A stretch of DNA of 47,908 nucleotides from an uncultured Bacteroidales bacterium (GCA_947169105.1 CAMVOL010000018.1:1-47908), one strand, 5' to 3'; counted from the stretch's first letter, positions 32,287 through 39,047 are shown. Translations and numbers: made by a program. Notes: generated from the sequence alone by a model not told the origin.

Positions 32287-33696
32287 ATGAAAAAGATTCT
32301 ATCCTTTTCCTTCCTGTTGGTATTGTGTGCCAGTGTGTTTTCCCAATCTGTCACGCTCATTTTCACGGGCAGGGATGCCAATAACCATCGTGTACAGCTC
32401 AACCGCGTGGTCATCACCAACCTGACCAAGGGGTGGCAGGAAACCATTTATTGGCCCGATACTACGCTGACTATGCAGAACGGCACGGGCATTGACGATT
32501 ATGCCAACAACGGCGGTATTGGCCTGATGCAGAACAATCCGAACCCGTTCAACGGTACCACCGATATCAACCTGACGGTGGCGGACGCGGGGTCGGTAAC
32601 ATTAGAAATAATGGATGTGAACGGACGCATTGTAGAGACGCAAAATTTTGCGTCTCTACAGGCGGGTATCAATACATTCCGTATCACCCTGTCCGCCGCT
32701 GGCACCTATTTGATGACCGCCCGCCAAAACGGGAAAACGTCATCCGTCAAAATGGTGAACAATGGTGGCGGGAATGGCGATGGCATTGAATACGTGGGCA
32801 TCGTAGAGACGATGTGCACATCGTCTCTACAGCCCAAATCCGGCACCCGCGGCAACACCACCAACCCGTTCACATTCGGCGACCAAATGGAATATGTGGG
32901 ATATGCCACAATCAACGGTACGGAGGCGGAAAGCAATCGCATCACACAGCAGCAGGGCTCCTCGCAGACGTTTGTGTTGCAATTCAATGTGGCACAAGGA
33001 CCTACAGACGGGCAACCTTGCCTCGGTACTTCCACCGTCACCGACATTGACGGCAACGTTTACAACACGGTGTGGCTTGGCAGTCAGTGCTGGATGAAGA
33101 ATAATCTGCGCACCACACGCTATGCAGACAACACGGGGATTCCCGCAGGCAGCATGACAAGCCTTACAGAACCCTATCGTTATGCTCCCGACGACAATGA
33201 AAGCAACGTCCCCACTTATGGATACCTGTACAACTGGGCTGCGGTGATGCACGGAGCGGTCTCTTCCGATGCCAACCCGAGTGGTGTGCAGGGTATATGC
33301 CCCACAGGATGGCATATGCCGAGCGATGCGGAATGGACACAGCTTACGGAATATGTGGGTAGCCGGAGTGAGTACGTGTGCGGAGACGATCCGCTGTACA
33401 TTTCCAAAGCATTGTCCAGCACCACAGGTTGGCTTTATAGCAGCACTAATACCTGCGCTGTGAGTAACACGCCCTCCAACAACAACGCCACTGGCTTTTC
33501 GATCATTCCTGCTGGCTACTGCAGCGATACTTACGATTACATCGGTCTCGGCTTATACGCCTTCTTTTGGAGTATCACCGAACTCTTTAATGATGAAATG
33601 GCATGGATTCGCCAAATCAACCATAGCAGTGCCGATGTGGTGAGGTGCGGTTCCTATAAGCTCAAAGGATGCTCTGTCCGTTGTCTCCGCGATTAA
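32287..33696 (+). CDS. FISUMP-domain surface protein with internal T9SS-like domain
   Basis: 469 residues. A signal peptide (ending VFSQ) is followed by a beta domain (20-75), then a T9SS type A-like module in the middle (about 78-158: LMQNNPNPFNGTTDI ... MDVNGRIV ... GTYLMTARQNGKTSS), a linker, and a C-terminal 'Fibrobacter succinogenes major paralogous domain' (about 245-469: TDIDGNVYNTVWLGSQCWMKNNL, ICPTGWHMPSDAEWTQL, VRCLRD). FISUMP domains are C-type-lectin-like and surface-located. The sorting-like module is normally C-terminal, so its position is odd. Two GTAGAGACG palindromes are translated in frame at residues 116-125 and 173-182. Confidence 0.8.
   Translation: MKKILSFSFLLVLCASVFSQSVTLIFTGRDANNHRVQLNRVVITNLTKGWQETIYWPDTTLTMQNGTGIDDYANNGGIGLMQNNPNPFNGTTDINLTVADAGSVTLEIMDVNGRIVETQNFASLQAGINTFRITLSAAGTYLMTARQNGKTSSVKMVNNGGGNGDGIEYVGIVETMCTSSLQPKSGTRGNTTNPFTFGDQMEYVGYATINGTEAESNRITQQQGSSQTFVLQFNVAQGPTDGQPCLGTSTVTDIDGNVYNTVWLGSQCWMKNNLRTTRYADNTGIPAGSMTSLTEPYRYAPDDNESNVPTYGYLYNWAAVMHGAVSSDANPSGVQGICPTGWHMPSDAEWTQLTEYVGSRSEYVCGDDPLYISKALSSTTGWLYSSTNTCAVSNTPSNNNATGFSIIPAGYCSDTYDYIGLGLYAFFWSITELFNDEMAWIRQINHSSADVVRCGSYKLKGCSVRCLRD
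32631..32660. repeat. GTAGAGACG palindrome, in coding sequence
   Basis: A perfect 30-bp palindrome: TGTAGAGACG arm, core CAAAATTTTG, CGTCTCTACA arm. It encodes V-E-T-Q-N-F-A-S-L-Q in frame in the T9SS-like module. It is identical to the intergenic copy at 38819-38848. Confidence 0.95.
32803..32830. repeat. GTAGAGACG palindrome with a different core, in coding sequence
   Basis: Perfect 28-bp palindrome with core ATGTGCACAT between the conserved arms. It encodes V-E-T-M-C-T-S-S-L-Q in frame in the linker before the FISUMP domain. Confidence 0.95.
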
Positions 33697-33754
33697 AGGC
33701 ATCACGCTGGAGGTGGCGGAAAAACGAAACAATGCGTTTGCGCCGGTTCATCGT

Positions 33755-33776
33755 GAGACGCGGTACACCGCGTCTC
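33755..33776. repeat. GAGACG palindrome between FISUMP and amgK-rapZ genes
   Basis: GAGACG-CGGTACACCG-CGTCTC, with an imperfect central 2 bp; the 3' arm extends to CGTCTCTAC. It lies 59 bp after the FISUMP stop in a convergent intergenic region. Confidence 0.85.
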
Positions 33777-33781
33777 TACTA

Positions 33782-33816
33782 ATCCCTATACCCTAAACCC
33801 TGTCCCCTGAACACTG
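33782..33816. repeat. 7-bp tandem repeat running into the amgK-rapZ 3' end
   Basis: Heptamers ATCCCTA, TACCCTA, AACCCTG, TCCCCTG, AACACTG. The minus-strand stop codon (33793-33795) and the last seven or so codons (Q-C-S-G-D-R-V) of the AmgK-RapZ protein lie within this tract. Confidence 0.9.
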
Positions 33817-35241
33817 TTCCCGATGCACCAGCACTACGTTGACGTCCGGGTATTTGGCCCGCAGGTGGTCGGCGACGCTTTGGGCGAAATAGACGGAGCG
33901 GTGCTGGCCGCCCGTGCAGCCGCAGCTGATGCTGAGGTGGGTGAACTTGCGCTCGAGGTAGTTGTCCACGCTCATGTCGGCGATGGCGAAAAGGTGCTGC
34001 TTGAACGCATCCACCTCGGGGTACTTCTCAAGGTACTCGATGACGGGGCGGTCCAGGCCGGTCATCGAGCGGTACTGCGGTTCCCGGCCCGGGTTCGGCA
34101 GGGCGCGGCAGTCGAAGACAAAGCCGCCGCCGTTGCCCGACAGGTCCTCGGGAATCCCTTTCTTGAAAGAGAAACTACGTACCTCCACCGTGAGTTTGCC
34201 CTCCTTGGCAGCGGGCGGTTGCGTCCGCGCCGCCCAGTCAATGGCGGTGATGGCGCGGAGCACCGACGTGAGTTCGGGCAGCTCCACGGAAATCAGCCCT
34301 TTGTCCAACAGGGTGCGGATGTTCTCCACGGCGGGCGGGATGCTTTGGAGGAAGTGCGACTTCTTCTCGTAATACCCGCGGTATCCGTAAGCCCCCAGCA
34401 CTTGCAGCTGCCGGATCAATACATATAAATAGTAGTGCTTGCGGAACAGCCCGCGGTCGATGGTGAGGTGCTTTGTAAGCTCGTCGAGGTAGAAGTCCAG
34501 CAACTCTTCCCGGAGCGTGTCGGGGAGGCCCGCCTTCGCCTGGTACAGCAGCGAAGCGAGGTCATATTGTAGTGCCCCCTTTCGTCCGCCTTGATAATCA
34601 ATAAAATAAACATCCCCGCCCTTCAGCATGATGTTCCGGGACTGGAAATCGCGGTAAAGGAAAAAGTCCTGTCCAGCTTCCAAAAGGTTGTCTTCCAACT
34701 TTTTGAAATCGTTTTCCAAAGCCTGTTCGTCAAACGGGATGTAGGCCAATTTCAGGAAATAGTACTTGAAATAGTTGAGGTCCCACTGCATCGACTGGCG
34801 GTCGAAGGCAGGGGAGGGGTAGCAGACGGAAAAGTCAAAGTCTTTCTTTCCACACAGCTGGAAAAGAGGGAGTTGGCGTAGCGCCTTGCGGAAGTATTCC
34901 AGCACATCGTCCGGAAGCGTGCCGGTCTCCTCCTTGCGGTGGGTGAGGTACGAAAACAGGGTCTCGTTGCCGAGGTCGTTTTGCACGTAGTGCATCCGGT
35001 CGTCGCTGATGGCCAGCACTTTCGGCACATTGAGATGCTCCTTTCCGAAAAAGTCGGTGAAGGCAAAGAAGGCCTCGTTCTCCTTGATGTCGTCGTTGAA
35101 CGCGCCCATCAGCGTAGTGCCGTCATTGAGGAAGAGCCGCACATACACGCGGTGCGAGCCGGACTGTGCAATCGGCTGCGTGCGTTCCACGTTTTTTCCG
35201 GTGCATCGGGCGGCGAGGGTGGTGAGTTGCTGGATGTCCAT
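33793..35241 (-). CDS. AmgK-like sugar kinase fused to RapZ C-terminal domain
   Basis: About 482 residues. The N-terminal phosphotransferase domain (about 1-320) has LYRDFQSRNIMLKGGDVYFIDYQGGRKG, with catalytic D-F-Q-S-R-N and D-Y-Q in the style of AmgK (anomeric MurNAc/GlcNAc kinase). The C-terminal RapZ domain (about 355-475) has VFDCRALPNPGREPQYRSMTG and LSISCGCTGGQHRSVYFAQ. RapZ in Enterobacteria senses glucosamine-6-P; the kinase would feed a MurU-type enzyme such as the one at 29456-30208. The ATG at 35241 is chosen because a -7 box at 35263-35270 excludes starts farther upstream. The C-terminal few residues are encoded by a heptamer repeat and look non-native. Confidence 0.85.
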   Translation of the reverse strand: MDIQQLTTLAARCTGKNVERTQPIAQSGSHRVYVRLFLNDGTTLMGAFNDDIKENEAFFAFTDFFGKEHLNVPKVLAISDDRMHYVQNDLGNETLFSYLTHRKEETGTLPDDVLEYFRKALRQLPLFQLCGKKDFDFSVCYPSPAFDRQSMQWDLNYFKYYFLKLAYIPFDEQALENDFKKLEDNLLEAGQDFFLYRDFQSRNIMLKGGDVYFIDYQGGRKGALQYDLASLLYQAKAGLPDTLREELLDFYLDELTKHLTIDRGLFRKHYYLYVLIRQLQVLGAYGYRGYYEKKSHFLQSIPPAVENIRTLLDKGLISVELPELTSVLRAITAIDWAARTQPPAAKEGKLTVEVRSFSFKKGIPEDLSGNGGGFVFDCRALPNPGREPQYRSMTGLDRPVIEYLEKYPEVDAFKQHLFAIADMSVDNYLERKFTHLSISCGCTGGQHRSVYFAQSVADHLRAKYPDVNVVLVHREQCSGDRV

Positions 35242-35262
35242 AAGCATGCGTTTTCGGGAGTG

Positions 35263-35270
35263 CAAAAGTA
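35263..35270 (-). promoter_or_regulatory. -7 box (TACTTTTG) for amgK-rapZ
   Basis: The minus strand reads GTACTTTTGCAC about 22 bp before the chosen ATG at 35241. Confidence 0.5.
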
Positions 35271-35282
35271 CAACTTTTTTTA

Positions 35283-35290
35283 TATTTTTG
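35283..35290 (+). promoter_or_regulatory. -7 box (TATTTTTG) for the 35366 gene
   Basis: The plus strand reads TATATTTTTGCGG, 75 bp upstream of the ATG at 35366 and only 12 bp from the minus-strand box, giving a compact divergent promoter. Confidence 0.45.
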
Positions 35291-35365
35291 CGGTCCGAAT
35301 TGGCGTTGTGCTTTCAGTGTCTTTCAACGTTTTTTTAATTGATTTAATTGTCGAAATATAGCTTT

Positions 35366-35947
35366 ATGAAAAAAGTCGCCACCATTGTTTCCATTGCGGC
35401 CGCCGTCTGTTGGTTGCTCTTTGTCCTGTTGCGCCTCTTCTTGGGCGAGGATGTCTTCCTTGCCTACCGGTTTGAGGGGTTACTTTTGGTTGTCGCGACG
35501 TTGCTGGTCTCTTTGTCCGTCGCGTTTTGGATTGCGGTATGGATGAAAGGCAAACATTTTTTGCTCAAACTGCTATTATGGTTCCTCTATATTCCCGTTA
35601 CATTAATATGGTTGTTGGTCGTTTTTTTGGCTGACGTTATGGTTACGCACACAGCACCATTTGACAGTCATTTCGAATATAAGGTCTGTTCCAATGATCC
35701 CAATTATGTGGCGAGGGGAAAAGATGATGACTCCTTTGATCTGGTTTACCTCTACCATAGGGATGGGGTTCTCGAGCGGCCTGTTTGCTGGCTTGACCGT
35801 TATTACAATGCTTACATAGAAGACCTTGTCGTATACGAGGATGACGACCTTGTGCTATTTCAGTATCATCATTCGGAATGTACGTCCCGAACGGACACAT
35901 TCCATCTCGATGGTAGTTTGTATTCCGACAAAAGGGATGAGTGGTGA
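35366..35947 (+). CDS. Three-TM protein of unknown function, probably truncated by frameshift
   Basis: Start MKKVATIVS (35366) is preferred over an in-frame ATG six codons upstream. Three hydrophobic helices (about residues 6-24, 33-56, 65-88) precede a soluble acidic domain (DPNYVARGKDDDSFDLVYLYHRDG ...). No family is recognised. The frame stops at 35945-35947, but the next ~140 bases continue protein-like sequence in other frames (see the following feature), so the original C-terminus was probably longer. Confidence 0.5.
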   Translation: MKKVATIVSIAAAVCWLLFVLLRLFLGEDVFLAYRFEGLLLVVATLLVSLSVAFWIAVWMKGKHFLLKLLLWFLYIPVTLIWLLVVFLADVMVTHTAPFDSHFEYKVCSNDPNYVARGKDDDSFDLVYLYHRDGVLERPVCWLDRYYNAYIEDLVVYEDDDLVLFQYHHSECTSRTDTFHLDGSLYSDKRDEW

Positions 35948-36087
35948 GGGTGAGATAGTTATCTCATTTTTACTTCGGGGAAAATGTCACATACGAACAA
36001 GCCAATAAAATTATTCGGATAATGGAAAGACAAAAGAAAATATATGAAACTTCAATTGTTGAACCTGAAGATTTAAAAAAGCAATAA
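35948..36087 (+). pseudogene. Out-of-frame C-terminal remnant of the preceding gene
   Basis: Directly after the stop, frame +2 gives G-E-G-E-I-V-I-S-F (to about 35969). A shift at the T5 run (35967-35971) then gives Y-F-G-E-N-V-T-Y-E-Q-A-N-K-I-I-R-I-M-E-R followed by a Lys/Glu-rich helix ending P-E-D-L-K-K-Q and TAA at 36085. Joined, this would extend the 35366 protein by about 45 residues. Either real decay or sequencing indels would explain it. Confidence 0.5.
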
Positions 36088-36110
36088 CCCATCGTCAGAT
36101 GCTTTTTGTA

Positions 36111-36120
36111 AACAGGAGGT
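36111..36120 (+). promoter_or_regulatory. Strong Shine-Dalgarno (AACAGGAGGT)
   Basis: AGGAGGT ends 5 bp before ATG 36126, decides that start over earlier in-frame starts, and is unusually strong for Bacteroidota, where most genes have none. Confidence 0.6.
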
Positions 36121-36125
36121 ATGAA

Positions 36126-36602
36126 ATGAAACCAAACCTGATTCTTTCACTTGAACTTGCGGTAGTTCTTCTTTTATTGAATATTGTTTCCCACCTCTTT
36201 GGCCTGTATTTCATAAAAGATTATATGTCTTACGAATTGAGCGGGGAAAGTTTTCTGCTCTCGTCGCTGTTCGTGTTGCTCTTTTCTTTTTTTCAATGTT
36301 TCTTCTTTAGCAAGTATTTAAAGGGATTGATACCATCGCTGATCCTCGCTATACTTTTCTTGTTGATTGTTTGCCTTGATGGGAGTGGATATGGCCCTGA
36401 ATTTGTATTTACCGTTGTTTCTGTTTTTTCAAAGCCAATCTACCTGTTGTCTTTCTTGATTGATAAAATAGCGAGCGATGATTTAAGGGTAATTGTTTGG
36501 AATGTTACCTACAGTTTCGGTTTCGGATTATATTTGTTTGCACTATATTGTTTAGTCAAACGCATTATATTTCCTCGTTTCGGGTCTTTTGCAAAAAAAT
36601 AA
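36126..36602 (+). CDS. Four-TM membrane protein of unknown function
   Basis: 158 residues, mostly hydrophobic: spans at about 6-27, 41-62, 68-87 and 128-149, with an intervening amphipathic stretch (TVVSVFSKPIYLLSFLIDK). No family is recognised. It lies in the AT-rich accessory region between a decayed gene and a block of repeats. Confidence 0.5.
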   Translation: MKPNLILSLELAVVLLLLNIVSHLFGLYFIKDYMSYELSGESFLLSSLFVLLFSFFQCFFFSKYLKGLIPSLILAILFLLIVCLDGSGYGPEFVFTVVSVFSKPIYLLSFLIDKIASDDLRVIVWNVTYSFGFGLYLFALYCLVKRIIFPRFGSFAKK

Positions 36603-36620
36603 CCCCCATTTACAGATCAG

Positions 36621-36728
36621 TTGCCCACCATTCCGCCGTGAGCGCTGTGAGCGGCGGAATCTCCTGCATTCCTCATTTGTAGCACCGAGGAGGTCCCGCT
36701 GTCCTTACGGCCGGCGGAATGGTGGCAA
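36621..36728. repeat. 108-bp element bounded by a long inverted repeat
   Basis: TTGCCCACCATTCCGCCG (36621-36638) and CGGCGGAATGGTGGCAA (36712-36728) are inverted repeats with one extra base. An alternative short hairpin, ATTCCGCCG/CGGCGGAAT (36630-36638 with 36652-36660), uses the same left arm. It is GC-rich against an AT-rich background. This, the palindrome at 36749, and the direct repeat at 36779 fill most of the 328-bp gap 36603-36930. Confidence 0.8.
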
Positions 36729-36748
36729 ATAGATTATTCAGGCTGTTG

Positions 36749-36774
36749 TAGAGACGCAAAATTTTGCGTCTCTA
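36749..36774. repeat. GTAGAGACG palindrome
   Basis: 26-bp perfect palindrome with core CAAAATTTTG; arms TAGAGACG/CGTCTCTA, the right flank having an extra T-A before C. Intergenic. Confidence 0.9.
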
Positions 36775-36778
36775 TACA

Positions 36779-36830
36779 GATAAATGGTGGTGACAAAAAC
36801 GATGCAATAACATTAAAATTAACCCGTTAT
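36779..36830. repeat. 52-bp direct repeat, copy 1
   Basis: Differs from 38925-38976 at three positions. It begins four bases after a palindrome, as does copy 2, and lies about 100 bp upstream of a small lipoprotein gene. Confidence 0.9.
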
Positions 36831-36930
36831 TAATGTTGGTAATGAAGGGTCGGACAGTGGAGAGTGTGAAAATAGTGGCCGTCTCGTTAAAATATATTTC
36901 AATAAAACAAAGCAAAATTCCATTACAGTT

Positions 36931-37344
36931 ATGTGCAAAATAAAAAACAACTGCTTCACTTTCTTATTTCTCTTATCATGTTTTGTTTTCAATTCTTGTA
37001 GCGACTACTCTACAAATTTAGGTGATGGCTATACATTTGTACACGAGGGTGAAAATTGGAACTATATATTTCACGGCTTACCATCAGAAGGAGGAGAAAT
37101 AACGCCCAATGTCATGTCTTTTGATTATGACAGAAATTTTATTATTGCAAAACAAAAGCCCATGCCGTTTCAATACGGTTATGAGACAGGAGAAGAACAT
37201 GAGAATAGAGTAGATACTATTCCAGTTTGTTATTGGCTGATAATCAAAAAGGAACATAAAACACTCGGGCCTATGGATTATGATAGTTTTCAGCGGCTTA
37301 GAAAACAGTATAAAGTTCCTGATAAATTAGTGATAGAGAGATGA
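36931..37344 (+). CDS. DUF3997-like lipoprotein
   Basis: 137 residues with a lipobox (VFNSC) after a hydrophobic signal. The mature part has the pattern 'DYSTNLGDGYTFVHEGENWNYIF', 'PNVMSFDYDRNFIIAKQKP' and 'YWLIIKKEHKTLGPMDYDSF', which resembles DUF3997 proteins of Bacteroidota. Function is unknown. It is AT-rich and follows the repeat block. Confidence 0.6.
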   Translation: MCKIKNNCFTFLFLLSCFVFNSCSDYSTNLGDGYTFVHEGENWNYIFHGLPSEGGEITPNVMSFDYDRNFIIAKQKPMPFQYGYETGEEHENRVDTIPVCYWLIIKKEHKTLGPMDYDSFQRLRKQYKVPDKLVIER

Positions 37345-37360
37345 TAGGGTGGAGGTCCTG

Positions 37361-37447
37361 GTAAAAATAAAGAGGAATAATTAGTTATTTTTCGTAAAAA
37401 TGAAGAGGAATACTTGCCTGTTTTCTGCTAAAATGAAGAGGAATTTT
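37361..37447 (+). repeat. Three ~33-bp direct repeats (TAAAAATGAAGAGGAAT core)
   Basis: Cores at 37361-37379, 37394-37412 and about 37428-37446, spaced 33-34 bp apart. All three read in one frame as K-[IM]-K-R-N with intervening Leu/Phe-rich codons, but the first is followed by a TAG and no signal or start context supports a gene. Located in the 155-bp gap before the transglutaminase gene. Confidence 0.75.
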
Positions 37448-37499
37448 TCAAAAAAAATTGGCACTTTTTCCCGTTTCCACGTTATTTATATGAATTTAT

Positions 37500-38774
37500 A
37501 TGAATATGAAAAATATACGACTGACAACCATTTTTCTTATACTTTTACTGTTGTGTGGTCACGTTTGTATGTCCCAGCATTCAACCAGGCACGTCTTGAA
37601 GACGCAGCAGGATATTGTCTCGTTTTTTGAAAAACATGATGAGATTTACAACGTATATCATGATTTTTACAAAAACAAACAGTTTGATTTGGCGATCAAA
37701 CCTCTAAAAGAACTTGTAACATTCTTTGACACAACCACTTTTGACATTCAGTGGGAGGAGGTTATGGTGTACAAGGAAGAGTTGACAGCAAATATATATT
37801 ATAATCTTGCTTGTTGTTACGCATTGACAGCCCAAAAGAAACTTGCATTGGAAACACTGGAGAAATCGGTACGAATGGGTTATAAGGATTATCGTAATAT
37901 GCTTAACGACAAGGATTTTGAAAACATCCGAGAAGAAAAGAAATTCAAATCCTTACTTGAAGAAATTAAGCAATATGACCGTTTGGTGATTTTGCAAAAA
38001 TCATCTGCTTATGTCAAGGAAGACAACGATACGATGCCGCAATTTTTTTATCAAGATACTGGAGACTATCGTTTAATAAGTGTCAGGAATTTTTTTGATC
38101 TGGACTCTGTTGCTGGTGACGGTGATGAGATTTCCAAGATTCTGAATATCATGCATTTCGTTCATAAAACCATCCGGCACGATGGGGGTAATTTTGCGCT
38201 GTGCGAATTTGACGCTATTGACATCTACAATTATCACAAATCAACGGGAAAAGGTGTCAATTGCCGTCATCTGGCTATTGCTTTGAATGAGATGTATCTT
38301 TCGATGGGCATACCTTCGCGATATGTGACATGTATGCCATACGACTCGAGAGATCAGGATTGCCACGTCATAAATTCGGTTTGGTCGTCACAATATCAGA
38401 AATGGATTTGGATAGACCCCACCTTCGAAGCCTACGTGAAAGACGAGAATGGTAATTTCTTGAGCATTTCGGAAGTGCGGGATAGACTGATTGAAGGACG
38501 GCCACTTTTTCTGAATGAGGATGCCAACTGGAATTATGAAAACAAGCAGACAAAAGAGTATTATCTGGAAAGCTACATGGCCAAAAACCTATATTGGTTT
38601 GATTGTGTAACAAATTATTGCTTCAATCCCGAAAGCAGATACAGAAATGTGGAGAATAAACACGTGGTTTTAACACCATCAACCTACGAGACACCGGCAA
38701 CCTACGAGAAATCCAGCGACTGGGCTGTTATCACCCATGATGCCGACTATTTTTGGCAGGTCCCGACAAAATAA
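37500..38774 (+). CDS. Secreted TPR-transglutaminase-like protein
   Basis: 424 residues: signal peptide (ending HVCMSQ), a TPR-like helical region (about 45-160, NLACCYALTAQKKLALETLEKSV), and a papain-like transglutaminase domain with the triad C255 (KGVNCRHLA), H289 (DCHVINSVW) and D306 (WIDPTF). Such domains act as peptidases or cross-linking enzymes in the envelope, and in Bacteroidota many are of unknown substrate. All three catalytic residues are present, so activity is plausible. The gene is monocistronic, between repeat blocks. Confidence 0.8.
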   Translation: MNMKNIRLTTIFLILLLLCGHVCMSQHSTRHVLKTQQDIVSFFEKHDEIYNVYHDFYKNKQFDLAIKPLKELVTFFDTTTFDIQWEEVMVYKEELTANIYYNLACCYALTAQKKLALETLEKSVRMGYKDYRNMLNDKDFENIREEKKFKSLLEEIKQYDRLVILQKSSAYVKEDNDTMPQFFYQDTGDYRLISVRNFFDLDSVAGDGDEISKILNIMHFVHKTIRHDGGNFALCEFDAIDIYNYHKSTGKGVNCRHLAIALNEMYLSMGIPSRYVTCMPYDSRDQDCHVINSVWSSQYQKWIWIDPTFEAYVKDENGNFLSISEVRDRLIEGRPLFLNEDANWNYENKQTKEYYLESYMAKNLYWFDCVTNYCFNPESRYRNVENKHVVLTPSTYETPATYEKSSDWAVITHDADYFWQVPTK

Positions 38775-38818
38775 GCAATAGCTGCGTGTAGGGGCGAATG
38801 GACGATTGCTCATGGTTG

Positions 38819-38848
38819 TGTAGAGACGCAAAATTTTGCGTCTCTACA
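38819..38848. repeat. GTAGAGACG palindrome
   Basis: 30-bp perfect palindrome identical to the coding-sequence copy at 32631-32660, 45 bp after the transglutaminase stop codon, where it could also end transcripts. Confidence 0.95.
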
Positions 38849-38895
38849 GGTTGGTCAGAAATAAGACCATTTCGTTTGGTTGTTCGTTCTGTATT

Positions 38896-38923
38896 GTAGA
38901 GACGCGATTAATCGCGTCTCTAC
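38896..38923. repeat. GTAGAGACG palindrome with core CGATTAATCG
   Basis: 28-bp perfect palindrome, third core type, 47 bp from the previous one and directly followed by the 52-bp direct repeat copy 2. Confidence 0.95.
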
Positions 38924-38924
38924 C

Positions 38925-38976
38925 GATAAATGGTGTTGACAAAAACGATGCAATAACATCAAAATTAACCCGTTAC
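38925..38976. repeat. 52-bp direct repeat, copy 2
   Basis: Partner of 36779-36830 (three mismatches). It lies about 70 bp upstream of another small lipoprotein gene, so the palindrome + repeat + lipoprotein-gene layout occurs twice. Confidence 0.9.
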
Positions 38977-39047
38977 TTTATACTGGTGATGGCGGATGAA
39001 AATGCAAGGACATTTCCCCTATAAGCCAGACTTCTAATTTAAATAAT

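Noticed and set aside
37400-37630. Small protein starting M-K-R-N from the 33-bp repeats
   Set aside because: It overlaps the transglutaminase signal peptide region in another frame and has no initiation signals.
32631-38923. GTAGAGACG palindromes as restriction or methylation recognition sites
   Set aside because: The arms are far longer than needed and the variable core with retained symmetry argues for a structural or mobile repeat instead.
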